From a virus: a DNA stretch of 23,284 nt. Each line of letters starts with the position of its first letter. The stretch's first letter is position 1. Under the pieces are notes generated by a model, which saw only the letters and a program-made list of their open reading frames with translations, made no database searches and was not told the origin of the DNA. A program made the translations under genes and the position numbers. The stretch covers positions 1 through 23,284 of IMG/VR virus record IMGVR_UViG_3300028025_002817; one strand, 5' to 3'. Positions 5,523 through 11,901 of the stretch are shown in pieces.

Positions 5523-6080
5523 TTAAACTTGGATGTATGTATAGGGGGCAGATACGCTCATATTAAACTCGCTTGCAGCTTCTAATGCAGCCTTTAAGCG
5601 TAGCCTTGGATTCTTTTGGTTCTTGGTAGCGTATAATGCTCCTAGCGCTATCATTCCACCACTGCCTTCCGCCATGTAGTTAACAACATTTTCTCCTACA
5701 TGAAAGTCTTCATCAATAGTAAATATTCTACCGCATACCCCAACTATAAAGATACCGCCAGTATCTTCTTCTGATGATGATCCGATGCTTCCGTATCCGT
5801 TGTCTTTAAATGCTTGCTTGACAGAATCAATAAACTTGGTTCTCATAAATTTATCTAAACCTGAGTTGGTTTTTGTGGGGGTATATTTTGGTGGGGTCCA
5901 GGAGTACTGAAGGATCTGCCCCATACGGAATGAGTCCGTGAATGCAACACCGTACTGTCCTACTTTAAAAACCTTGGGCTCTTTTCTTGCAAGAATCCAA
6001 CCAGTTTTATCATCTGACGCAGCATGATCTGATGCCATATAAACGACACCATTTTGGGCAATTGCTACTATACAAGTCAT
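5523..6080 (-). CDS. Proteasome beta-like Ntn hydrolase
   Basis: A 185-residue protein with the layout of phage/bacterial Ntn hydrolases related to proteasome beta and HslV. It opens M-TCIVAIAQNGVVYMASD: after Met removal Thr1 would be the nucleophile and Asp17 (proteasome numbering) is in place. The catalytic lysine is probably K36 of the precursor in KEPKVF, two residues later than the usual K33, a small insertion. The later segments AFTDSFRMGQILQY, TPPK and EGSGGMIALGALYA fit the same phage-borne family. There is no propeptide, so only Met removal would be required. Substrate unknown: peptide or amide bond cleavage is the family chemistry. The ATG is 6 bases after TATACT, a leaderless start. 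Confidence 0.85.
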   Translation of the reverse strand: MTCIVAIAQNGVVYMASDHAASDDKTGWILARKEPKVFKVGQYGVAFTDSFRMGQILQYSWTPPKYTPTKTNSGLDKFMRTKFIDSVKQAFKDNGYGSIGSSSEEDTGGIFIVGVCGRIFTIDEDFHVGENVVNYMAEGSGGMIALGALYATKNQKNPRLRLKAALEAASEFNMSVSAPYTYIQV

Positions 6081-6086
6081 ACTACT

Positions 6087-6092
6087 AGTATA
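6087..6092 (-). promoter_or_regulatory. -10 box of a leaderless gene
   Basis: TATACT on the minus strand, 6 bases before the Ntn-hydrolase ATG. No clear -35 is seen, but the spacing equals that of other genes in the window. Confidence 0.55.
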
Positions 6093-6112
6093 CTAAATAT
6101 AAATTCGAAGCG

Positions 6113-6415
6113 CTAGTCCTCGTGATGAACAATATGGCTTAGTTCAACTAGGCAATTTTCAAGCTCGCCCTTAACCTCAATAAGCTCTTGAACAGCCTCA
6201 TAATATTTATCTCGCCATTCAATTAGATCTTTCTCTAATTTATATAACTCAATTTTAAGGTCTTTTAATTCCATTTTGAGCATGTCTTGTTCACGCTCAG
6301 TACGCCTAATTTTTTCTTTTTTAGACTCCCTGATCCCATTAATCATCGCTGTTCCCATTCCGCTTAATAATGCGGCAAGAATAACAATAATAACGGAGTT
6401 GGAGTCTAGAGTCAT
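6113..6415 (-). CDS. Membrane-anchored coiled-coil protein (100 aa)
   Basis: An N-terminal hydrophobic helix (about residues 7-26, VIIVILAALLSGMGTAM) is followed by a long charged helix from about 30 to 95 with regular Leu/Ile/Met spacing, typical of a coiled coil. The topology suggests anchoring in the inner membrane with the coil in the cytoplasm or, if inverted, outside. Similar layouts occur in phage lysis accessory proteins (i-spanin-like) but the location away from the lysin makes that uncertain. TATAAT (6425-6430) is 9 bases before the ATG, so its leader is at most a few bases. Confidence 0.72.
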   Translation of the reverse strand: MTLDSNSVIIVILAALLSGMGTAMINGIRESKKEKIRRTEREQDMLKMELKDLKIELYKLEKDLIEWRDKYYEAVQELIEVKGELENCLVELSHIVHHED

Positions 6416-6424
6416 AATAGTTTA

Positions 6425-6430
6425 ATTATA
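6425..6430 (-). promoter_or_regulatory. -10 box near a start codon
   Basis: GGGTATAAT on the minus strand, 9 bases before the ATG at 6415. The spacing predicts a transcript with a leader of about 0-4 bases. Confidence 0.5.
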
Positions 6431-6455
6431 CCCTAAAATAAGTGCTAACTCTTAA

Positions 6456-6692
6456 TTATACAAACAATTCTGAGGCTGCAATGTCGGTTCCAAGATATCT
6501 TTTTTTGACAATAAATTCCTTTACTGCCTCTGGCCCCAATTGTCTTCCAGACAAAATAACAACCCACCTTGGCTCAAGTTTAGCGGCTATGCATGTTTCA
6601 CACAGTAACAGGTTGATTGGAATTAAAATTGATTTTCTTACACTTAATTTATTCTTACTCTTATTACAGGAGTAGCATAGTATTTTTTCCAT
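6456..6692 (-). CDS. Small protein with two CxxC knuckles (78 aa)
   Basis: C6-x2-C9 near the start and C31-x2-C34 make a four-cysteine zinc-binding site; the segment in between (KLSVRKSILIPINLLL) can form two strands of a ribbon. The C-terminal half (LSGRQLGPEAVKEFIVKK) looks helical. The ATG overlaps the upstream stop as TAATG. No enzymatic motif is seen. It resembles small HNH-less zinc proteins of phages but cannot be assigned to a family. Confidence 0.7.
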   Translation of the reverse strand: MEKILCYSCNKSKNKLSVRKSILIPINLLLCETCIAAKLEPRWVVILSGRQLGPEAVKEFIVKKRYLGTDIAASELFV

Positions 6693-6889
6693 TAATTAGA
6701 TTCCTCTATGTGTTCAAAAACGATTTCATCCATTATCGTAAACTCATCGTTTTCTAGCACTTCTTCTATTTCAATACCATCTTTTTGGTATTTAACTTTT
6801 GACGCATATATGCCCAGGCTCTCGACTGATCCATATACTCTTTCAGCGTGAATAAAAACAACCTTAATTACTTCGTAATATTCTCGCAC
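6692..6889 (-). CDS. Hypothetical protein with GTG start (65 aa)
   Basis: The start is GTG at 6887-6889, supported by AAGGGG about 6 bases upstream; it gives M-REYYEVIKVVFIHAERVYG. The sequence has alternating strands, then a very acidic C-terminus (IEIEEVLENDEFTIMDE). It overlaps the upstream gene by 26 bases and the downstream gene by a TAATG junction. It could be a DNA-mimic-like or small beta protein; that idea rests on acidity alone. No family is recognised. Confidence 0.65.
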   Translation of the reverse strand: MREYYEVIKVVFIHAERVYGSVESLGIYASKVKYQKDGIEIEEVLENDEFTIMDEIVFEHIEESN

Positions 6890-7193
6890 TTGGGACCCCT
6901 TCCAGTTCGCATCTTACCCCGTAAGACTCGATTATCTTTTTAACTTTTCCAACGTAATCAATTACTATTTCTTTTTTAATACCTTCGTATTGTAAAAAAT
7001 TGTCTTCATATAGTCTTATTGCTAAAAACTCTGGATATTTTACTATGTCCATTTGCAAACTCATAACAGGTTTTTTAATTTCCCTGATTCTTTTTGCCAT
7101 CTCTGGCGTATAAAAAACTGGTTTATTAGGTTCACCAGTCCATTCATTTATACCATACTTAAAATGGTCTTTATCTTTATTTATAAATTCCAT
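6864..7193 (-). CDS. Hypothetical protein (109 aa)
   Basis: The protein has an N-terminal part with FKYGINEWTGEPNKPVFYTP, then alternating strand and helix segments (VMSLQMDIVKYPEFLAIRLYED, IVIDYVGKVKKIIESYG). This resembles a small alpha/beta fold, but no signature is recognised. AGGATG lies 5 bases before the ATG, and the start overlaps the end of the WhiB gene by 17 bases. As the immediate partner of a WhiB-like regulator it may be co-expressed with it; a shared role is not shown. Confidence 0.68.
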   Translation of the reverse strand: MEFINKDKDHFKYGINEWTGEPNKPVFYTPEMAKRIREIKKPVMSLQMDIVKYPEFLAIRLYEDNFLQYEGIKKEIVIDYVGKVKKIIESYGVRCELEGVPSARILRSN

Positions 7194-7494
7194 TTTTCAT
7201 CCTAATCTTTTTCCAAGCTTCGGGTGTCTTGTGTAGATTTCTTGCCTTGTCTATAGATCCAGAATTTAAATAAATTCCTCCCCATACTCCTTGCTCATCA
7301 TTTTCTACACCTGCCTGATAACACATCTTTGAAACTGGACAACTAAAGCAAGCCTCATCAATACTTTTTGCTATATTGACATCCGCCTCATACTTGTCAT
7401 AAAATAAATTTGTATCCATTCCTCTGCAAATGCCTAGATGAAACCAATCTAAATCATCTTCATCCACACCTAGTTCATTTAAAATGTTTGACAT
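7177..7494 (-). CDS. WhiB-like Fe-S transcription factor
   Basis: A 105-residue WhiB family protein. Four conserved cysteines at 23, 49, 52 and 58 (GICRGMD, ACFSCPVSKMC) would hold a [4Fe-4S] cluster, and the turn GVWGG at 69-73 is diagnostic. A basic region follows. WhiB proteins occur in actinobacteria and their phages and act by binding the sigma factor region 4 of RNA polymerase. The phage copy could redirect host sigma-dependent transcription or affect superinfection, as described for mycobacteriophage WhiB proteins. It starts inside the end of the upstream gene (20-base overlap) without a strong ribosome-binding site. This is the best single indicator of an actinobacterial host. Confidence 0.93.
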   Translation of the reverse strand: MSNILNELGVDEDDLDWFHLGICRGMDTNLFYDKYEADVNIAKSIDEACFSCPVSKMCYQAGVENDEQGVWGGIYLNSGSIDKARNLHKTPEAWKKIRMKNGIYK

Positions 7495-7708
7495 ATTTTA
7501 TCGGCAGCTTCCAGATTCCTTGTTCGTTAGCAGCAATTCTTTCTGCAACGCCCCACTGATCTTTTCGAAACATCCCTTTTATATTAGTAAAGCCGCCTGG
7601 CGTCTCTTTCCAAATTAACAAATCATAATTGTCCCAGTACGATTCTTGACTTTTGGTTTTAGATCTTTGTATAAATACTTCTACACCTTTAAGTGTAAGG
7701 TTAAGCAT
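7475..7708 (-). CDS. Hypothetical protein (77 aa)
   Basis: Starts MLNLTLKGVEVFIQRSK and includes YDLLIWKETPGGFTNIKGMFRKDQWGVAERI, a pattern of strands and a helix with several aromatic residues. A TAGGAAAGAA site lies just before the ATG. It overlaps WhiB by 20 bases and is the first gene after tRNA-Asn. No motif or family is recognised. The gene is supported by its RBS and coupling to WhiB, and by ordinary amino acid composition. Confidence 0.68.
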   Translation of the reverse strand: MLNLTLKGVEVFIQRSKTKSQESYWDNYDLLIWKETPGGFTNIKGMFRKDQWGVAERIAANEQGIWKLPIKYVKHFK

Positions 7709-7745
7709 TTCTTTCCTATCTAGTAAGTCCGCCTAGATTGCTTTG

Positions 7746-7818
7746 CTGGCCCACTAGGATTCGAACCTAGGACCTAGAAGTTAACAGCTTCCCGCTCTGC
7801 CTGCTGAGCTATGGGCCA
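7746..7818 (-). tRNA. tRNA-Asn (GTT)
   Basis: A full cloverleaf: acceptor TGGCCCA/TGGGCCA, D stem GCTC/GAGC, anticodon stem GGAAG/CTTCT with loop CTGTTAA (anticodon GTT), T arm CTAGG-TTCGAAT-CCTAG. The discriminator is G and CCA is not encoded. It has its own promoter at 7846-7875. Confidence 0.95.
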
Positions 7819-7839
7819 AAGCAGAAACCGCAGCTTCTA

Positions 7840-7875
7840 TGTATTATTATACAGTAAAAACTGCGGCTCTGTCAA
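7840..7875 (-). promoter_or_regulatory. tRNA-Asn promoter with palindromic -10
   Basis: TTGACA (7870-7875), an 18-base spacer and TATAAT (7846-7851), about 28 bases before the tRNA. TGTAT-AATA-ATACA (7840-7853) is a perfect dyad over the -10, and a wider CCGCAG/CTGCGG pair (7828-7833 and 7859-7864) flanks it. Confidence 0.7.
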
Positions 7876-7880
7876 GGATT

Positions 7881-8030
7881 TTATTTATTCTTTTCTGTTA
7901 TTTTAACGATATTAACCTTTTTAATTTCATCGTCTATATTAAATATATCACCAACATAGTCTCTTGCATCAGTCTCATTAAAGGCAGTAACCTCTAACTC
8001 TACGTCCATTTTAACTTTATAGGTGTTCAT
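7881..8030 (-). CDS. Leaderless small acidic protein (49 aa)
   Basis: A 49-codon ORF beginning MNTYKVKMDVELEVTAFNE and ending in a lysine-rich tail. The ATG lies 6 bases downstream of TATACT (8037-8042), which is preceded by TGA, an extended -10. The sequence reads as two strands plus a helix (DARDYVGDIF), like many short phage proteins that begin with a strand rich in K/E-x-V alternation. Downstream is the promoter of tRNA-Asn. Function unknown. Confidence 0.65.
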   Translation of the reverse strand: MNTYKVKMDVELEVTAFNETDARDYVGDIFNIDDEIKKVNIVKITEKNK

Positions 8031-8036
8031 ACTCTA

Positions 8037-8042
8037 AGTATA
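8037..8042 (-). promoter_or_regulatory. Extended -10 promoter of a leaderless gene
   Basis: TGATATACT on the minus strand, with the TATACT 6 bases before the ATG at 8030. Confidence 0.6.
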
Positions 8043-8057
8043 TCACTAAATACTTAT

Positions 8058-8642
8058 TTATTTTATTGATTGACCGCAGGTCTCGCACACTTTTGCTTTA
8101 GGTGCAATTTTTTGAGACTTAGATGCAGCAGGCTTAGTTGCTCCGCCAAACTTTGGTCTTCCAAAACCTACAATTGAAATCATAACTCCTGCTTTATTTT
8201 TCTTGTATGCACGAAGTTGTTTGCAAACTTCTCCGCCATTTCTTTGACTTCCAGACTTCTTTGAAGATGTGTTTCCTTCTATACACCAAACAGTTCCGTC
8301 TTCATTGTCTTTAACAACAATACCTACGTGAGAAATTCTATCGACGCCATCTGATGGGAAATCAAAATAGGCAATATCTCCTGGCTCTGGATCTGCAATG
8401 TCTCCATCGATCCATGCCCCAGCCTTTTTAAATGCTGCGGCGCCACCTGGAGTATAAACGGTGTTAGGAATCTTTACGCCACTTTCCGACCCACACCAAT
8501 TTACAAAACTTCCGCACCATGGTTGGAAGTTAGCTTTCATAAAAGCACCATACTTAGTTTCGTTATCCTTTGGGCCTTCAATGGTTCCAATCTCTGCTGT
8601 AGCAACTTCTATTAAACGTGCTGCTGTACCTTGATCTGCCAT
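8058..8642 (-). CDS. CHAP-domain endolysin
   Basis: A 194-residue cell-wall hydrolase. The chosen ATG at 8640-8642 is in a TAATG overlap with the upstream gene; a longer start would lie inside that gene. The CHAP domain covers about residues 10-160, with the nucleophile Cys43 (QPWCGSFVNWC), His105 (SHVGIVV) and the polar residue region Glu122/Asn124 (IEGNTS). A Pro/Lys-rich linker leads to a C-terminal CETCGQSIK, a possible half zinc knuckle or wall-binding tail. It should cut peptidoglycan as an amidase or endopeptidase at lysis. There is no signal peptide, so release needs a holin; small membrane proteins directly upstream are candidates. Confidence 0.9.
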   Translation of the reverse strand: MADQGTAARLIEVATAEIGTIEGPKDNETKYGAFMKANFQPWCGSFVNWCGSESGVKIPNTVYTPGGAAAFKKAGAWIDGDIADPEPGDIAYFDFPSDGVDRISHVGIVVKDNEDGTVWCIEGNTSSKKSGSQRNGGEVCKQLRAYKKNKAGVMISIVGFGRPKFGGATKPAASKSQKIAPKAKVCETCGQSIK

Positions 8643-9052
8643 TAGTCTTTGTCCCAATCTGTATCAACTGGCTGCTCTGCTGGCATTTGTCCGTCTGGCT
8701 TTGCCGCTAAACGTGCTGCAGTTGCATCAATTTCTGCTTCTAATTTTTTGTCTGCCTGTGTATTCTTTGCATCTACTTCTTTATTTGCTATCTGAGCTGC
8801 CATAATATCCTTGGCCCCTGAATTGCCGATTAGAATTCCTGCAAGTGTTCCTGTAATAAATGTTGCAATACTTCCAAGCACATTGAAAAACATCTTGTCA
8901 TTTTCTGACTGTGCTCCAATAGGCTGTGTTACGAACAATAATCCGTAAATAATTCCGATTGCTGTTAGAAACAGAATGCTTCCCAGCGTTATTCCTAAAA
9001 TAAACTTTAAACGAGCATCTAGGTCTGCAGCCGTTAATCTTTCTTTAGCCAT
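8642..9052 (-). CDS. Two-helix membrane protein of the lysis cassette (136 aa)
   Basis: Two hydrophobic segments at about residues 16-41 and 58-78, separated by a short polar loop (QSENDKMFF), then a helical charged tail with Ala/Asp/Lys heptads and an acidic end. This looks like a class II holin or a holin partner, with the tail in the cytoplasm. It precedes the endolysin in a TAATG overlap, the usual holin-endolysin order. The long tail is unusual for a holin, so a lysis accessory protein is an alternative. Confidence 0.75.
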   Translation of the reverse strand: MAKERLTAADLDARLKFILGITLGSILFLTAIGIIYGLLFVTQPIGAQSENDKMFFNVLGSIATFITGTLAGILIGNSGAKDIMAAQIANKEVDAKNTQADKKLEAEIDATAARLAAKPDGQMPAEQPVDTDWDKD

Positions 9053-9260
9053 TTGTTATTTCCTGTTCTGGTGTAGTAGGTGTAATTTTTATTACATCTT
9101 TTGTACAAGTCTGTGAGGCTTCACATTCTGGAGGATTACATGCTGAAATTTCCCAATTCTTAGGATCTTGGCATTCATAGCGGTATCTGTTTAAAGAATC
9201 GCATCCAGTTAATGATAGCATTAATAGCCCAGATAGGGCAATAGTGATTAATTTCCTCAT
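9045..9260 (-). CDS. Small lipoprotein in the lysis region (71 aa)
   Basis: A short lipoprotein signal peptide ends in the lipobox SLTGC (residues 16-20) after MRKLITIALSGLLMLSL. The mature part is about 52 residues and cysteine-rich (C34, C41, C46, C52), so it probably forms disulfides outside the membrane. Small Cys-rich lipoproteins of this kind occur in lysis regions of phages; in diderm hosts such proteins act as spanins, but in a monoderm actinobacterium the role is open (wall contact or superinfection exclusion). The ATG is 6 bases after TATAAT, a leaderless start. Confidence 0.8.
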   Translation of the reverse strand: MRKLITIALSGLLMLSLTGCDSLNRYRYECQDPKNWEISACNPPECEASQTCTKDVIKITPTTPEQEITNG

Positions 9261-9266
9261 AACACT

Positions 9267-9272
9267 ATTATA
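9267..9272 (-). promoter_or_regulatory. -10 box of a leaderless gene
   Basis: GGGTATAAT on the minus strand, 6 bases before the lipoprotein ATG at 9260. It should drive lipoprotein, membrane protein and endolysin together. Confidence 0.65.
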
Positions 9273-9274
9273 CC

Positions 9275-9457
9275 CTAATCTGAGTTTCTATTTCTTATTG
9301 GGCTTGTAATTATCCAAAGAGCTGTGGTAGCCATGATTCCATAACCAACAATAGTCTTTGCACTTCCGTCCAGAACTACCCAAGCAATAAACATACCAAG
9401 AAGGGTCCATGCTTGGTCAACCATATCTTTTAGGATATTCTTTATTATTCTTACCAT
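9275..9457 (-). CDS. Small holin-like membrane protein (60 aa)
   Basis: Two hydrophobic stretches (about residues 15-30 and 33-51) with little space between them, a positively charged N-terminus (VRIIKNILKD) and a polar basic C-terminus (SPIRNRNSD). The size and charge pattern fit small holins. The start overlaps the stop of the 797-residue gene (ATGGTAA) with GAGGAAGAAA just upstream. It is the best holin candidate by size, next to a lipoprotein, a larger membrane protein and an endolysin. Confidence 0.75.
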   Translation of the reverse strand: MVRIIKNILKDMVDQAWTLLGMFIAWVVLDGSAKTIVGYGIMATTALWIITSPIRNRNSD

Positions 9458-11844
9458 TTTCTTCCTCCTCGTGAACCTGGTGAATTGGCACCTGAAGCGC
9501 CACCCCCACCAGAACTTCCTCCGCCTCCTGTGCCACTTCCAGTGGCCCCTCCTGTGGCAACTGCTGCTGCGTTAATTGCTGCACCTGCTGCTACAACTGT
9601 AGCAACCACCATATCTGTTGCTTCTTCTCTTTCTTCATCTGACATATCCGCACCTATGCTTCCAAATGCAGCCAATGCTGCTGCTGGGTTTGTAAACAGT
9701 TCTTCCACCAGCGCTCCTGGGTTTTGTAATAATTCTACTTGGGCAGCAACGGCTGCAGTAATTACAACAGCATTTCCATTTTCATCAGTACGAACATCTA
9801 CTGGTGTTGCTGGTGGCAAATCAGAATATGATACGCCTGCTGCTTTTATATCTGCAGATGAAACTGTTTCTCCAGGCTTAATCGACTCAAGAAGTTTTTC
9901 TACAACAACTTCCTTTTGCTCTTCAGTTAGTTTGCCTTCTTCTGCTGCTTTCTTTAATTCTTCCGCCTCTGCTTTAGCCGCTTCTAACTCTGCAGCTTTT
10001 GCTTCAGCTTCCGCTTTTGCATCTGCCGCTTCTTGTGCTTTAGCTTCTGCTTCTGCTTTAGCATCTGCTTCTGCTTGCGCTGCCGCTTTAGCCTCTGCCT
10101 CTAACCTATCCGCTTCCGCTTTTGCATCTGCTTCAGCTTGTTCTTTAGCTTCTTGTTCTGCTTGCGCTGCTGCTTCTTCTGCTGCTATACGATCAGCCTC
10201 TGCTTTAGCAGCGGCTTCTTCTGCGGCTACACGGTCTGCTTCAGCCTTAGCTGCTGCTTCCTCTGCGGCTTTAGCTTCTGCTTCTGCCTTTGCTGCAGCT
10301 TCCGCTGCTGCTTTGGCTTCTGCTTCTGCCTTTGCTGCAGCTTCCGCTGCTGCCTTGGCGGCTGCTTCTGCTGCTGCTGCTTGTGCAGCTGCTCTTTGTG
10401 CTGCAGCTTCCGCTGCTGCTGCTTCTTGTGCTGCTTGTGCTGCTGCAGCCTCTGCTGCGGCATTTGCAGCGGCTTGTGCTGCTGCTTGTTGCTCTGCATA
10501 ATAATTAACTGTAACCTGTGCTGCATTTGTCATTGCAGTTACTGCTTCATTTACCTTTGTTGTTGCTGTATTAGCAAGGGCATCTGCTGTTTGAACTGTT
10601 ACTGTAGCAGTTTCTGTAAGCTGATTCAGTGTAGCAACTTCTGCTGCTTTGACCTCTGTTTTATCTACAACTACTGCTTCTGCTGCAGTCTTCTGTGTAG
10701 TAAGAGTATTAAGTACTGCAGTATCAGTGTTAAGAGTTGTCTGTGCGGTGGCAACTGCGGCAACTAATACTGGATCTTTTGTTACTATTGTAGTTGCAAA
10801 TGCTGTTTGATTTGGAGTAGTAAAATATCCGCTTCCATCTTGTCTCATTATTAGCCAGCCAAGTATAACTTGTGATGCTCCACCATTTTCATAGTACCAA
10901 ATGGTAAAGTCCTGTTGTTTATCTACATCTGTGTTGTAGGTTGGAGAATATTGACTCCAACCCCCGCCCTTATCAATCCACTCATTGATTGCAAGCTGCC
11001 CATCGACATACATCTTTGCGCCATCATCTGAATGAATTGCATATTTTACCGTTACTGCTTCTTCTGGAACGGTAATAGTTCCTTCAAATTTAACAATTAC
11101 ATTGTCTACCCGCCCAGAATTAAATACCTGTCCGCTTCCAAATTGGTGAGCAATATAAGGAACTGTTGTTGTTGAAAGTGGTGTTGCATTTTCTGCTGGA
11201 AGTGGGGGCTGCTGTCCGCCAGGGGATGCGTATGTCGTTACTTCAATTCCATTAGTTGTGGTTTCTACGGCTGAAGCATCTGCAGCAGCTTGGGCTGCGG
11301 AAAGGTTTGTGGTGTCTGTAGCAACTACAGCAGTTTGTGATTCAACCTGTTGTGTTACTGTATTCAAATTTGTTTGAGCATTATTTAGATTTGTTGTTGC
11401 TGTGGCAACTACTGCAGTTTGTGATTCAACTGCTGTTTGGGCTGTCGCTGCAACTGTAACTGCTGTCTCAGCAGACTGTATTGCAGTGTTAGCCTCTTGC
11501 ACCTTAACTGTTGCTGATTCAACTGCTGCCTTAATTGGCTCTTGAGTTGTAGCAATTTGAGTAGCAGTCTGAGTATCTGTGTTTGGCACATTTGCTTGAA
11601 TTGTAGATATGATCGCATTGCCTTGTGCCTGGGCTGCCGCTTGTAGTGTTGTTTCTGCTGTCTCGACCTTAGCTGCAACTGTCTCAACTGTAATAGGAGT
11701 GGTTGCTGTGGCGGTATCTGAAGATGGATTTGCTGGTGTTACCTGAACTGTAACTTCCTCAGCATGGGCATTACTTGGCGCAAAAAGAAAGAGCCAGCCG
11801 ATTATAAAAAGGCTGGTTAAGGTATACTGTAACTTTCTAGTCAA
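9451..11844 (-). CDS. Secreted PA14-domain, alanine-rich surface protein (797 aa)
   Basis: The start is TTG (11842-11844) with AGGAGA 7 bases upstream. Residues 1-28 form a Sec signal peptide (ending AHA). Residues 50-195 are Thr/Ala/Gln-rich helix with a repeated QTAVVAT unit. Residues about 222-345 match a PA14 domain: FEGTITVPEEAVTVKYAI, HSDDGAKMYVDG, W, IWYYENGG. PA14 domains usually bind sugars. Another helical part follows, then an Ala/Glu/Lys coiled coil (about 449-635, EAAAKAEAEAKAAA repeats), a small folded part (about 640-745), a hydrophobic Ala-rich stretch and a Gly/Ser tail ending GGRKW. It could be an exported adhesin or a long stalk with a sugar-binding head. It has its own promoter (11888-11893). 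A virion fibre is possible, but fibres do not normally carry signal peptides. Confidence 0.8.
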   Translation of the reverse strand: MTRKLQYTLTSLFIIGWLFLFAPSNAHAEEVTVQVTPANPSSDTATATTPITVETVAAKVETAETTLQAAAQAQGNAIISTIQANVPNTDTQTATQIATTQEPIKAAVESATVKVQEANTAIQSAETAVTVAATAQTAVESQTAVVATATTNLNNAQTNLNTVTQQVESQTAVVATDTTNLSAAQAAADASAVETTTNGIEVTTYASPGGQQPPLPAENATPLSTTTVPYIAHQFGSGQVFNSGRVDNVIVKFEGTITVPEEAVTVKYAIHSDDGAKMYVDGQLAINEWIDKGGGWSQYSPTYNTDVDKQQDFTIWYYENGGASQVILGWLIMRQDGSGYFTTPNQTAFATTIVTKDPVLVAAVATAQTTLNTDTAVLNTLTTQKTAAEAVVVDKTEVKAAEVATLNQLTETATVTVQTADALANTATTKVNEAVTAMTNAAQVTVNYYAEQQAAAQAAANAAAEAAAAQAAQEAAAAEAAAQRAAAQAAAAEAAAKAAAEAAAKAEAEAKAAAEAAAKAEAEAKAAEEAAAKAEADRVAAEEAAAKAEADRIAAEEAAAQAEQEAKEQAEADAKAEADRLEAEAKAAAQAEADAKAEAEAKAQEAADAKAEAEAKAAELEAAKAEAEELKKAAEEGKLTEEQKEVVVEKLLESIKPGETVSSADIKAAGVSYSDLPPATPVDVRTDENGNAVVITAAVAAQVELLQNPGALVEELFTNPAAALAAFGSIGADMSDEEREEATDMVVATVVAAGAAINAAAVATGGATGSGTGGGGSSGGGGASGANSPGSRGGRKW
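10274..10353 (-). repeat. 42-bp direct repeat in the alanine-rich region
   Basis: Two nearly identical copies of a GCT/GCA-rich unit begin at 10274 and 10316 (period 42 bases, 14 codons, about 38 matching bases each). Weaker copies flank them. They encode the EAEAKAAAEAAAKA coiled-coil motif and are a place where copy number could change by slippage. Confidence 0.75.
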
Positions 11845-11887
11845 CTAGGTATCTCCTAAGTAATGCAATATCTTTGCCTACTTAATA

Positions 11888-11893
11888 ATTATA
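11888..11893 (-). promoter_or_regulatory. Extended -10 promoter of the PA14 gene
   Basis: TGGTATAAT on the minus strand gives a leader of about 37 bases with an AGGAGA ribosome-binding site (11852-11857) before the TTG start. This is one of the few genes here with a normal leader. Confidence 0.6.
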
Positions 11894-11901
11894 CCACTTA
11901 A

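Noticed and set aside
8643-8657. Upstream start for the endolysin (MGQRLMADQ)
   Set aside because: This extension lies in the end of the upstream membrane protein gene and the TAATG junction gives a better start at 8642.
10266-10500. Regularly spaced repeats as a possible CRISPR array
   Set aside because: The repeats have no unique spacers; they are codon repeats of an Ala/Glu/Lys coiled coil in an open frame.
9485-10501. Long plus-strand open frame (338 codons) opposite the PA14 gene
   Set aside because: It is an Ala/Ser-rich mirror of the GCT/GCA-repeat coding strand. The minus-strand frame has a signal peptide, a PA14 domain, an RBS and coupling with its neighbour.
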